Shown here: positions 5,962-13,571 of the stretch, in pieces
Layout of the letters: every line of letters begins with the position of its first letter
Numbering within the stretch: the stretch's first letter is position 1
Program-made: the position numbers and the translations under genes
Source: Candidatus Woesearchaeota archaeon
Lineage (GTDB): Archaea; Nanobdellota; Nanobdellia; Woesearchaeales; ARS49
Assembly (NCBI GenBank): GCA_023261345.1
Contig: JAHFPE010000006.1
Coordinates: 1-13,784, forward strand
Direction of reading: 5' to 3'
DNA length: 13,784 bases
Notes under the pieces: model-generated
The model's database searches: none
Seen by the model: the letters and a program-made list of their open reading frames with translations, nothing else
Told to the model about the DNA's origin: nothing

Positions 5962-6642
5962 TCAGTGAACTCGTGAATGTTTACACACAAACAAACAATG
6001 ATCAGGATAGTACGCACCAAGCAATAATTGTTGTACAACAGTAACTTCTGCCGCAAGTTCTTTTGCTGCTCGCTCAAAAACAACAACTGGTTTTGCGGTA
6101 ACATCAATACTGCGCGCTTTCAAACAAAGAATTGCTGTGCCGTTCTTTTCCAAAAACAACTTCATGCATTCGACAAAAATACGCACCTGATCTTTGCTTG
6201 CAATGTCTTGATACATAAAATCAACCATGCTCAAGCGCGAAGCAAGCTCAGTTGGGTGCGAAGCGTTTGCAAGAATTGGCGCAATATTAGACCGTTGTTT
6301 TGTGAGCTGCAAAAGCTCACGCATCACACGAGGAGCACTATCAATTGCAAACACAAAACCTTTCGGAACAAGATCTGCAATATGACTAACAGTAGTTCCT
6401 GTACTCGCACCAAGATACAACACCACATAATTTGGCGAAAGCGAAAGCAGCAATTTGTTTGCGAACCCCGCAGCAAGTTTCGAGCGGTGTGGATCCCACA
6501 CGCGATACTCCTCACCATTTACAGAAACAAGCTTTTCACCGTACACACGAATTCCTGGAACCGCATTACGCGTTGCATAATCCTTCTTTCCAACCTTCAT
6601 TAGAAGATCAGACGAACTTTTCTTTTCTTCTCGAAAGCTCAT
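5962..6642 (-). CDS. flpA: Fibrillarin, rRNA/tRNA 2'-O-methyltransferase
   Basis: S-adenosylmethionine-dependent methyltransferase of the archaeal C/D box RNP, which 2'-O-methylates rRNA and tRNA at sites chosen by guide RNAs. At 226 residues it has the normal archaeal length. The AdoMet loop YLGASTGTT (76-84), the ribose-contacting acidic residue in FAIDSAPR (D101), YQDIA (D146) and CLKARSID (K175) match the family, with H215 in the YYPDH strand. The ATG overlaps the nop5 stop (ATGA), so the pair is translationally coupled in the usual nop5-fibrillarin operon. It meets the 122-residue gene tail to tail with a 3-nt gap. Confidence 0.96.
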   Translation of the reverse strand: MSFREEKKSSSDLLMKVGKKDYATRNAVPGIRVYGEKLVSVNGEEYRVWDPHRSKLAAGFANKLLLSLSPNYVVLYLGASTGTTVSHIADLVPKGFVFAIDSAPRVMRELLQLTKQRSNIAPILANASHPTELASRLSMVDFMYQDIASKDQVRIFVECMKLFLEKNGTAILCLKARSIDVTAKPVVVFERAAKELAAEVTVVQQLLLGAYYPDHCLFVCKHSRVH

Positions 6643-7355
6643 ACCGCACGCTCGACCAGAGGGGCAGTTCTGAAAAAATCAGTTCTTGCAGCAATAGCTA
6701 TTTTGCCAGCAAGACGACGCGCTTCACGTCCCTTATTTTGCGATTGTTGCACAAGAGGATGCTCAATTAAAAAACCATACTTAGGACTTTTTGCGCCAGT
6801 AGCAAGATGCCTAAAAAGAGCTTTTTCAGCGCCAAGAAGTTGAATGGTTGAAGAAGACATAAGCGCAAGACGACGAAGCGAACCAGTATGGCACAACAAT
6901 CTTGCGGCAAGACGCGGAGTTGCAATTGCAACTGTTGCAGGCATTAATTCACCTAACCGAGAATAGACATATTCTTGATGCGTTGATACTTCATTACTTA
7001 TATTCAGAAGTCTCTCTGCAAGTGCATTCATTTCAGCAACATCACTTACTGCAAATTGTGAGGAGGGAATTGCGGATTTCACGTTCAAACAAAGCGATTC
7101 AATTGTTAAAGGAACGTCAAGCGGAGCAAACCAACCATACCATTCACGCAAACGGGAAAACAATTGCTTCATTGAACATTCAAGTTCTTCACCCGCACGA
7201 ATTGCCTGCACAAGAATGATATCAGCTGGAGTCGCATGAAACTCTTTTAGCGAAAGAGCAAGATTCAATTCACGAAAACGAGAAAAATATTCTGGAAGCT
7301 TTGCCTTACGAAGACAAATTTCGATTGTTCCACTAAACCCAAGCATGTGCTGCAT
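6639..7355 (-). CDS. nop5: Nop5 (Nop56/58 family), C/D box RNP scaffold
   Basis: Core protein of the C/D box RNP that bridges L7Ae-bound kink-turn RNA and fibrillarin. The coiled-coil signature (IILVQAIRA then SRLREWYGW, about 46-75) and the Nop domain with GAEKALFRHL (175-184), HPLV (199-202) and KIAIAARTD (218-226) are clear. At 238 residues it is short for the family. Only about 44 residues precede the coiled-coil motif, so the N-terminal fibrillarin-binding domain is strongly reduced or diverged. The usual lysine-rich tail is also absent. The ATG at 7355 is chosen because TTATAAA (7379-7385) lies 27 nt upstream. The frame extends to 7421, but that extra part covers the TATA box and the structured repeat. 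Confidence 0.93.
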   Translation of the reverse strand: MQHMLGFSGTIEICLRKAKLPEYFSRFRELNLALSLKEFHATPADIILVQAIRAGEELECSMKQLFSRLREWYGWFAPLDVPLTIESLCLNVKSAIPSSQFAVSDVAEMNALAERLLNISNEVSTHQEYVYSRLGELMPATVAIATPRLAARLLCHTGSLRRLALMSSSTIQLLGAEKALFRHLATGAKSPKYGFLIEHPLVQQSQNKGREARRLAGKIAIAARTDFFRTAPLVERAV

Positions 7356-7378
7356 AACAAGAATGAACAGTTGAGGGA

Positions 7379-7385
7379 TTATAAA
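7379..7385 (-). promoter_or_regulatory. TATA box of nop5-fibrillarin operon
   Basis: Read on the reverse strand this is TTTATAA, centred 27 nt before the nop5 ATG at 7355. It fixes the start and implies a leaderless mRNA. Confidence 0.65.
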
Positions 7386-7394
7386 GGTTGATGA

Positions 7395-7481
7395 AACATT
7401 TGCCAGTTCGCTGCGGCTCACAGCGCAAATGTTAAACGGTCGACAAGTGTTAGTCGTAGGTTAATATTCCCTCTGTGAACG
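7395..7481 (+). repeat. Structured intergenic repeat, copy 2
   Basis: An 87-nt partner of the element at 1345-1432. AACATTTGC (7395-7403) pairs perfectly with GCAAATGTT (7425-7433). The core at 7404-7425 matches copy 1 in 20 of 22 positions, and the shared ATATTCCCT and GTGAACG blocks end it at 7481. Inside the core, CAG-TTCG-CTG (7404-7413) and CGCTG...CAGCG (7409-7425) are alternative hairpins. It begins 10 nt upstream of the nop5 TATA box and lies before the promoter of the HTH-nucleotidyltransferase gene. Confidence 0.7.
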
Positions 7482-7503
7482 TATCCGCGAACAGGGGAAT
7501 ATT
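7463..7503. repeat. Inverted repeat before the nucleotidyltransferase/HEPN operon
   Basis: AATATTCCC (7463-7471) and GGGAATATT (7495-7503) are perfect inverted arms. They are extended inward by CTG/CAG past a one-base bulge, making a 12-bp stem around a 16-nt loop. The 5' arm overlaps the end of structured repeat copy 2. No T-run follows, so it is not an obvious terminator. Confidence 0.65.
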
Positions 7504-7532
7504 TGCGATCTTCAGGAGTCTTAATGTTAACC

Positions 7533-7566
7533 TTTATATACATTTGAACATTATTTTGTACAAATG
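7533..7566 (+). promoter_or_regulatory. TATA box and possible operator of the nucleotidyltransferase/HEPN operon
   Basis: TTTATATA (7533-7540) is centred 27 nt before the ATG at 7564. Directly after it, CATTTG (7541-7546) and CAAATG (7561-7566) form an inverted repeat that spans the likely transcription start and covers the start codon. It is a plausible operator for the HTH protein encoded just downstream. Confidence 0.5.
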
Positions 7567-8088
7567 AACAAAAAAATATACGATAGTAAGGTGTTGCAGC
7601 TCTTTTTTGATGATCCGGAAGGAGTGTATCATATCCGTGAAATCTCTCGACAGATTAAACTTCACCCGAACACAGTCTTAAGAGACGTCAATTTACTTGA
7701 AAAAGAAGGACTTCTCATCAAGCATGCCACACGAGCAGTTGTCGAAGTACGTGTCAACAGAGAAAAGTCAGCATTTATCACGCTAAAACGCCTGAACAAT
7801 CTTCGTTCGTTATACCTATCAGGACTTGTTGAACATCTGAACAAAGAGTATGTCGCACCTGATGCCATTATTCTTTTTGGAAGCTACAGTAGAGGAGAAG
7901 ATACCAGAACAAGCGATATTGATATTGCCATTATCACGAAACGTAAGATGTCGCTAGAACTCAGCAAGTATGTTGCATTGTTAAAGCGCGAAATTCAAAT
8001 ACTTGATACAGATTTACAACGCTCGAACAAAAATTTCAGAACAAATCTTGCCAATGGAATCATTCTGAAAGGATACTTGAACATATGA
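7564..8088 (+). CDS. HTH-nucleotidyltransferase fusion protein, MntA-like
   Basis: A 174-residue fusion of an N-terminal winged helix-turn-helix (about 5-70; IREISRQIKLHPNTVLRDVNLLEKEGLL) and a C-terminal minimal nucleotidyltransferase. The latter has GSYSRG (106-111) and the metal-binding pair SDIDIA (D118, D120). MNT proteins paired with HEPN proteins act as antitoxins, in studied cases by adding AMP to a tyrosine of the HEPN toxin. The HTH suggests it also represses its own promoter. Its stop overlaps the HEPN start by 4 nt (ATGA). A TATA box 27 nt upstream supports the start. Antitoxin role is inferred from family and context. Confidence 0.87.
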   Translation: MNKKIYDSKVLQLFFDDPEGVYHIREISRQIKLHPNTVLRDVNLLEKEGLLIKHATRAVVEVRVNREKSAFITLKRLNNLRSLYLSGLVEHLNKEYVAPDAIILFGSYSRGEDTRTSDIDIAIITKRKMSLELSKYVALLKREIQILDTDLQRSNKNFRTNLANGIILKGYLNI

Positions 8089-8516
8089 AACGCTTTGAAG
8101 AATTTCTGGCAACAAACGATGTCCGAAACACATCGCCTGATTTAGCACTTGCAAAATCGTTACGACAGGACGCAGAACAAAGCGTCAAACTAATCTTAAG
8201 TTTGGAATTAAAAGAAGAATCTGCCACATTAGTCTTTGAACAAGTGTACGAAGCAATCCGTGCCTGCGCTGACGCTCTTCTTGCAATTGAAGGATTCAAA
8301 TCATATTCACACCTTGCAACCATCAGCTTTCTTGCAAAATATTCAGAAATGACAATGTTTGATATCAGCAAACTTGACAACGCACGAGAAAAGCGCAATC
8401 TTTCGCGATATTATGCAAAACAAGTCACGCTTCAAGAAACAAGAGATCTTATCACCCTCTATGCACATCTCAAACCAAAACTCGATGCAATCTTCAAACG
8501 TAAATCTGAAAAATAA
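8085..8516 (+). CDS. HEPN domain protein, partner of the nucleotidyltransferase
   Basis: All-helical 143-residue HEPN protein encoded with the nucleotidyltransferase, as in HEPN/MNT modules. YEAIRACADALLAIEGFKSYSH (55-76) and the C-terminal helix with REKRNLSRYYAK (101-112) fit the archaeal HEPN family. The RNase motif of active HEPN toxins is R-x4-6-H. Here R104-N105 is followed by tyrosines 109 and 110 with no histidine at the expected place, so RNase activity is doubtful. The tyrosines could still be nucleotidylation sites. There are two neighbouring possibilities: a degenerate toxin, or a HEPN subgroup with a non-toxic role. Confidence 0.83.
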   Translation: MKRFEEFLATNDVRNTSPDLALAKSLRQDAEQSVKLILSLELKEESATLVFEQVYEAIRACADALLAIEGFKSYSHLATISFLAKYSEMTMFDISKLDNAREKRNLSRYYAKQVTLQETRDLITLYAHLKPKLDAIFKRKSEK

Positions 8517-8637
8517 TTCATTCGACAGACTACACTCCTTTCGTTCAAGGAATTCTAAGGTTTTGCTTGCTGCCAAGCTGTCTCAAAATATTTACGTGAA
8601 CTTCGAACCACCATTTTGCGTAATACACTCACTTATT

Positions 8638-10224
8638 TTATGAATTGATTCTCATCCCACCAAACAATTGACGCTGCTCTCGTGCACGATTTCTGGCGCT
8701 TGAACTTGTTTCCTCAAAACTTGGAACTCGAATTGGAATTGCGAATTTTGTGAAGGTTGAGGTAACAATCGCTTCTCCTTTATCAAGCGACGCTATTGCA
8801 CGCTCATCCTGACTAAGATCTTGCGCTGCGCTCTCAATAATTGCTTGACGTTCTGACTTCAATTCTGTTCCGAGTAGGACTTTTGTGTTAAGATTCGCTA
8901 AAATATCCCTTGGAATCAGACTTGGAAGTTGCGTGATTGCAACAAGACCAACATTAAACTTTCTACCTTCTCGTGCTATAGTTGCAAAAATGTTTGGTCC
9001 TTTTTGAAGAACTTCTTTTCCTAAAACTCGCGGGGCTTCTTCAAGAACAATTGACGCAATTGGAGAAGCGTGCAGTTGTTCAAGAGACAAAGACTTGTAA
9101 TGCTCAAGCAACATTGTACTTAGCATACTTGCAAGAAGAATTTCTGTAGGACCAGAAAGTTCAGAAGTATCAACAATAACGAGTTTGCCAGACGTAACTG
9201 CACGAATAATGTCGCTCACAGTAGACTGTCCATTCTGTGGGTGAAAGATTCCTGAACACTGCAATTGAATTTGATTATCCTTTTCTGCGTTCAACAATTG
9301 CTTAGTTGCTTCTCCAATCTCAATTCGAAGCAACTGCATCAAACGACGCTGAAGAACAGCAATTGTTTGCTCATGCACTCTTGCAAGAGTCTCACACGTT
9401 AATAGACGAGAAATCCATTCTTTTTTCCAAAGCCGAAAAGCTGCATGCATTGCCTCACGCTGCGCTTCAGTCCAGTCCATACAGCCATCAAAATGATGAG
9501 GAACAAGTTGCGAAATAGGAATTGCAAGAGTCATTCCTCCAGCAATTGGCGAGACACTATAGTACAACAAACGCGCGTTACTTGGGTGAATACAAATACC
9601 AGTACCACCCACACGAGAATAATATTCATCATGTGGATCAAAGATGAGCATTCCACAATATCCTTGGTTAAGAACATGCCAAAACAAGTTCGCCATGAAA
9701 ACGCTTTTTCCTCTTCCAGTTGTTCCAGTCACAAGCACATGATGGCTCAGAACACTTTTTCCATCAAGAAGAATGGGAACAGTAAGAACACGCGAGCCGG
9801 AACGAACAAAACCCAATTGTAAAGGAGACGAAGGATTGCCTAAGAATGCAAGATCTGAAGGAAAAAGCTCACGAACCTTGGTGAATAGCGGCGGAAGAAT
9901 TTTTGGCGCAGCAGAAAAAACATTCTCAGATTTTTTCCCTCCAATAAGAAGTATAGTCTTTGCTTTTGCAACAACATATGTTCTCAAATGCTCCTCAAAC
10001 AATTGAACATCCGACTCCTCAAGCAACATGCCTCCAACATGCTCAAGCTGTTGACTTGAGAGTTGAGAAGAATGCAAAAGATCAACGACTTGTAAGAGCA
10101 AACTGCCGGTAACGAGTTCGGCAATAAATAACTCGCCAATCTCAAAACTTTTTCCTGACTGCTCTCGAATAAGCAAACTACCAAATTCACCGCCAACAAT
10201 AAGACCCTTAACTTCTGAAGGCAT
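8638..10224 (-). CDS. herA: HerA-like hexameric DNA-translocating ATPase
   Basis: Member of the HerA/FtsK ATPase group, ring motors that with NurA nuclease help resect DNA ends in archaea. The 528 residues comprise an N-terminal beta-barrel-like part ([16 protein letters not shown], 6-21), Walker [10 protein letters not shown] (166-174), the strand LIFDPHDEY (193-201), Walker B IVLEEA (392-397), then [18 protein letters not shown] (418-435) and a C-terminal tail. A helical insert separates the two Walker motifs. The ATG at 10224 (MPSEVKG) is chosen because a TATA box lies 26 nt upstream; the longer reading adds 14 unlike residues. No nurA, mre11 or rad50 is adjacent, so it may be a generic HerA-like (DUF87) ATPase rather than the canonical repair HerA. 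Confidence 0.88.
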   Translation of the reverse strand: MPSEVKGLIVGGEFGSLLIREQSGKSFEIGELFIAELVTGSLLLQVVDLLHSSQLSSQQLEHVGGMLLEESDVQLFEEHLRTYVVAKAKTILLIGGKKSENVFSAAPKILPPLFTKVRELFPSDLAFLGNPSSPLQLGFVRSGSRVLTVPILLDGKSVLSHHVLVTGTTGRGKSVFMANLFWHVLNQGYCGMLIFDPHDEYYSRVGGTGICIHPSNARLLYYSVSPIAGGMTLAIPISQLVPHHFDGCMDWTEAQREAMHAAFRLWKKEWISRLLTCETLARVHEQTIAVLQRRLMQLLRIEIGEATKQLLNAEKDNQIQLQCSGIFHPQNGQSTVSDIIRAVTSGKLVIVDTSELSGPTEILLASMLSTMLLEHYKSLSLEQLHASPIASIVLEEAPRVLGKEVLQKGPNIFATIAREGRKFNVGLVAITQLPSLIPRDILANLNTKVLLGTELKSERQAIIESAAQDLSQDERAIASLDKGEAIVTSTFTKFAIPIRVPSFEETSSSARNRAREQRQLFGGMRINS

Positions 10225-10246
10225 ACTGTAGTTGCAAGAGAAGAGG

Positions 10247-10253
10247 TTAATAA
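10247..10253 (-). promoter_or_regulatory. TATA box of herA-like gene
   Basis: TTAATAA (TTATTAA on the coding strand) is centred 26 nt upstream of the ATG at 10224, matching the leaderless layout seen elsewhere in the window. Confidence 0.5.
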
Positions 10254-10347
10254 GGGTTAGCCACAAAATTCGCGTTTAGCCTATTCCGCTCAATTACAAT
10301 TTTAAAAAAAGAAAAATGAAAAACTCTTACTAACTTCTCTTCACTAC

Positions 10348-10490
10348 AACTAGCAACGAGCGTTCATACGGGCAAAGCGTCCCCCTGATAGCTCTCCTCA
10401 CGAACGACTCTCATAGCTACGGCGACTCTCACGAGTCGGCTCTCTTCGCGGCTCTCCCGACGACGACTTTCACTACGACGACGAAACTAA
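10348..10490. other. GC-rich intergenic island between herA and the next gene
   Basis: The 361-bp gap 10225-10585 has no supportable coding sequence. Its middle is much richer in G+C than its surroundings: about 60% over 10381-10480 by hand count, with A/T-rich promoters on both sides. CTCTC occurs five times at 12-18-nt spacing (10392, 10408, 10426, 10440, 10452). CGACTC-TCAC-GAGTCG (10423-10438) is a perfect hairpin, and CGACGA clusters follow. It might be a small RNA gene or a degenerate short repeat. I cannot assign a family or a strand. Confidence 0.4.
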
Positions 10491-10550
10491 ACGAAGAATT
10501 AACACGAACAACAACCAACTCACACTTCAAAAGAGCGGAACAGAAAAGAA

Positions 10551-10557
10551 CTATAAG
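10551..10557 (+). promoter_or_regulatory. TATA box of the 141-residue gene
   Basis: CTATAAG lies 32 nt (centre to A of ATG) upstream of the start at 10586, allowing a very short leader. Confidence 0.45.
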
Positions 10558-10585
10558 ACAAGGTACTTTTCTATTGCGCAAGTAA

Positions 10586-11011
10586 ATGTTAAGGTTTAAA
10601 AACAACAATGAAGCGAAAGCACGTATGCAACAAGTCATTATGAGTTTCAAACAATTACAACTCACCAAGTACGTTCCACAAACAGATGAAATAACAATTC
10701 GACTTATTGTTAATGATGGAAAAGACAAACAATTACTAAGAACAGTAAAGCTTGAAGAGCCAGAAAAACTCGCTTCCACAATCATTACTGAAGCTAGGCG
10801 GAAAATAAAAGAACTTCATTCGTCAAGCGAAGGAGATGGCATCCTTGGTTCATTAACAGTGCTCAAATTAAACCAAGATGAAGATAACATTCTTGAACGA
10901 ACAACCAGATTCCTTAGCTCGTGTAAGGAACGAACTCGGGCAGCTAAAGCAAAACGCATGAGTTGGTACGACTTAGAAAAACAACTCACTGGCGCGCAAT
11001 TAGACTATTAA
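10586..11011 (+). CDS. Hypothetical protein of 141 residues
   Basis: I do not recognise this protein. It is charged and soluble. A basic N-terminal helix (1-25) is followed by a beta pair around EITIRLIVNDGKDKQLLRTVKL (35-56), a helix (57-77), another strand SLTVLKL (89-95) and a C-terminal helical region rich in Arg/Lys (about 105-125). It could bind nucleic acid, but no named motif is visible. A TATA box lies upstream and valS starts 47 nt downstream on the same strand, with only a weak promoter-like sequence between, so the two may be co-transcribed. Confidence 0.68.
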   Translation: MLRFKNNNEAKARMQQVIMSFKQLQLTKYVPQTDEITIRLIVNDGKDKQLLRTVKLEEPEKLASTIITEARRKIKELHSSSEGDGILGSLTVLKLNQDEDNILERTTRFLSSCKERTRAAKAKRMSWYDLEKQLTGAQLDY

Positions 11012-11058
11012 TCGCAACAGAAAAGAAATCACAACTAATAAAAAACTGTCACTAAAAA

Positions 11059-13554
11059 ATGCCAGAACCAAAAATACCGAATCAATGGACAAAAGAATTT
11101 GAAACACAATTATACCAAGATTGGAAAACACATGGCGCGTACAATTTTGCATGGCCACAGCCAAAAACAAACGCAAAGAGCCAAAAACAGTTACCGATTT
11201 TCAGCATAGACACACCACCACCATACGTGAATGCACCTGTACATATCGGCCACGTCACAACCTACTCCCTAATGGACATGTTTGCAAGGTACAAACGCAT
11301 GACTGGATTCTCTGTATTATTCCCACTTGGAATGGATCGCAATGGTCTACCAATTGAAGTTGCTGCAGAAAAAGAATTCAAAACAAAACTCACCACAATA
11401 TCACGAGAAGAAGCACTTGAACTTTGCAGAAAAATTCTTGAACGCACATCATTTGCTAGTGTCGAAAGCTTCCTTAGATGCGGCATTAGCTTCAACTCGT
11501 GGACAGTAGGAACTAACCCTGGAGAAGTCTACGAAACAGACAGCCCAGACTACCGTTCATTAACGCAAGATACATTTATTGACATGTGGAAACAAGGACT
11601 CATCTATGAAGATAACAGAATCAACAACTGGTGCCCAGGATGCCAAACTACACTTGCTGATGCTGAAGTAGCGTATGAAGAAAAACAAACCCAATTCAAC
11701 ACAATCATTTTTACAGTAAAAGAAACAGGCGAAAAAATACACATTGCAACAACACGACCAGAACTCGTATGCACGTGCGCAATGGTTGTATTTAATCCAC
11801 AAGACCAACGCTACAAACACCTAAACAAAAAAACCGCCATAACCCCACTATTCAACAAAGAAGTCCCAATCTTTAGTCACACAATCGCAGACCCCACGAA
11901 AGGAACTGGACTAGTTATGATGTGCGGCGGAGGAGACCTTGCCGACATTCGCTTTTTTAGAGAAATGGGAATTCGCCCTATAATCGCAGTTACGCAAGAT
12001 GGAACAATGAATGAACACGCAGGATTTCTCAAAGGGCTCTACGTCAAACCCGCAAGAAAAAAAATGATAGAAGAACTACAACAACAAGGATTACTCGTAG
12101 AACAACAACAATTCACACATCGATCGCCGATATGCGAACGATCAAAAGACCCAATAGAATTCATTGCAATGCCAGAACTATACGCAAAACAAATCGATCA
12201 CAAGAAAAAAATGACTGCATTCGCAAAAAAATTACGGTTTTTCGCACCAGAATCAAGACAATTACTTCTTGATTGGATAAGCAGCGTAAGCATTGATTGG
12301 CCAATCACGAGGCGCAGGTTTTACGCAACAGAAGTTCCCCTTTGGTATTGCAGATCATGCAAAGAAGTAATCGTTCCTCCAAAAGGCAAGTACTACCAAC
12401 CATGGAAACAAGAATGCCCAATTAAACACTGCCCAAGATGCAACGGAACAACATTCGATGGAGACTCGCGCGTACTTGACACATGGTTTGATAGCAGCAT
12501 CTCACCACTTTACATACTTAAATGGTCACGAGACAACACACTTTATAACGCAGCAAAACCATGCACACTAAGGCCACAAGGAAAAGACATTGTACGAACA
12601 TGGCTTTACTACACAATTCTCAAATGCTATCATCTCACAGGAAAACTTGTGTTTAGCGACGTGTGGATCAACCACCACATTACTGATGAACAAGGACACA
12701 AAATGTCCAAAAGCATCGGAAACATCATCAACCCAAAAGACGTGCTTGATCGGTTTGGCGCAGAACCATTCAGACTCTGGGCAGTCACAGAAGGAAACCT
12801 TGAAAGGCAAGATTTCAAATGCAGCTTTGAAAGAATTGATGGAGCAGGAAAAACAATAGTTAAACTTTGGAACGTTTCACGATTCATAAGCATGTTCGAA
12901 TCGCCAGAAATACAACCAGCACTCGAACCAATTGATCTTTGGATTCTTGCAGAAACAAACAGAATCATTACTCTTACCAAAGAAAGCTATGAAAACTACA
13001 ACTTCCACACGCCTGCACTAGAAATAAAGCATTTCATTTGGGAAACATTTGCATCACACTACATTGAACTTGCAAAAAACAGAGCATACAACACAGAAGG
13101 AAAATTCACGAAAAACTGCCAAGAAAGTGCGCTATGGACGCTACACAAAGTACTTGATACAATACTTCTCCTTTGGGCGCCAGTTCTACCATTTATCACC
13201 TGCAAAATATTTGATGCTCTCAGAACAAAAAACATTCATCTCGAACAATTCCCAAGCACAATACCAATTCAAACAATGAACACGCCGCAAGAACAAACAT
13301 CAAGTCAAGAACCAACGTCAAATCAAGCACTAAATCAAACACCAAGTCAAATACCAAATATCGGTGTTGACGAACTAGTCGCACTTAACACTACTATTTG
13401 GAAAGCAAAAAAAGATGCTAAACTAAGCCTCAAAGCACCAATCAAACAACTCACACTACCAGAAAAATTCAAGCAATTCGAACAAGACATCAAAGGAACG
13501 CATGGTGTAGAAACACTCAACTATGGTAATGAAGTGAATGTGCAGGTGCTTTGA
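11059..13554 (+). CDS. valS: Valyl-tRNA synthetase, archaeal type
   Basis: Class I synthetase that charges tRNA-Val; 831 residues. The catalytic Rossmann fold carries HIGH (62-65) and KMSKS (548-552). The editing domain shows TTRPEL (231-236) and GTGLVMMCGGGD, the archaeal ValRS form. Cysteine pairs at 192/195, 431/434 and 458/461 are probable zinc sites. DVWINHHITDEQGHKMSKS and RLWAV followed by the anticodon-binding helices fit ValRS rather than IleRS or LeuRS. A Gln/Ser/Thr/Pro-rich, probably disordered insert lies at about 738-765 before the final helices. The ATG has no Shine-Dalgarno; translation may rely on the upstream gene or on a weak promoter near 11034-11045. Confidence 0.93.
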   Translation: MPEPKIPNQWTKEFETQLYQDWKTHGAYNFAWPQPKTNAKSQKQLPIFSIDTPPPYVNAPVHIGHVTTYSLMDMFARYKRMTGFSVLFPLGMDRNGLPIEVAAEKEFKTKLTTISREEALELCRKILERTSFASVESFLRCGISFNSWTVGTNPGEVYETDSPDYRSLTQDTFIDMWKQGLIYEDNRINNWCPGCQTTLADAEVAYEEKQTQFNTIIFTVKETGEKIHIATTRPELVCTCAMVVFNPQDQRYKHLNKKTAITPLFNKEVPIFSHTIADPTKGTGLVMMCGGGDLADIRFFREMGIRPIIAVTQDGTMNEHAGFLKGLYVKPARKKMIEELQQQGLLVEQQQFTHRSPICERSKDPIEFIAMPELYAKQIDHKKKMTAFAKKLRFFAPESRQLLLDWISSVSIDWPITRRRFYATEVPLWYCRSCKEVIVPPKGKYYQPWKQECPIKHCPRCNGTTFDGDSRVLDTWFDSSISPLYILKWSRDNTLYNAAKPCTLRPQGKDIVRTWLYYTILKCYHLTGKLVFSDVWINHHITDEQGHKMSKSIGNIINPKDVLDRFGAEPFRLWAVTEGNLERQDFKCSFERIDGAGKTIVKLWNVSRFISMFESPEIQPALEPIDLWILAETNRIITLTKESYENYNFHTPALEIKHFIWETFASHYIELAKNRAYNTEGKFTKNCQESALWTLHKVLDTILLLWAPVLPFITCKIFDALRTKNIHLEQFPSTIPIQTMNTPQEQTSSQEPTSNQALNQTPSQIPNIGVDELVALNTTIWKAKKDAKLSLKAPIKQLTLPEKFKQFEQDIKGTHGVETLNYGNEVNVQVL

Positions 13555-13571
13555 ATTTTATATCATGAATC

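Noticed and set aside
6028-6603. Long plus-strand open frame opposite fibrillarin
   Set aside because: It lies wholly antisense to a certain fibrillarin gene; the product shows no family pattern and is low-complexity, rich in Asn/Cys/His/Lys as expected of an antisense shadow.
7356-7421. Upstream extension of nop5
   Set aside because: It would run through the TATA box and into the structured repeat, and the extra residues do not look like a Nop5 N-terminus.
7386-7425. TGATGA near nop5 as a C/D box guide RNA
   Set aside because: A C-box-like sequence is present, but no D box (CTGA) lies at a suitable distance, and the region is already explained by a TATA box and the structured repeat.
10429-10785. 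Minus-strand open frame across the GC-rich island and the 141-residue gene
   Set aside because: It is mostly antisense to the plus-strand gene, low-complexity, and lacks promoter and family signals.
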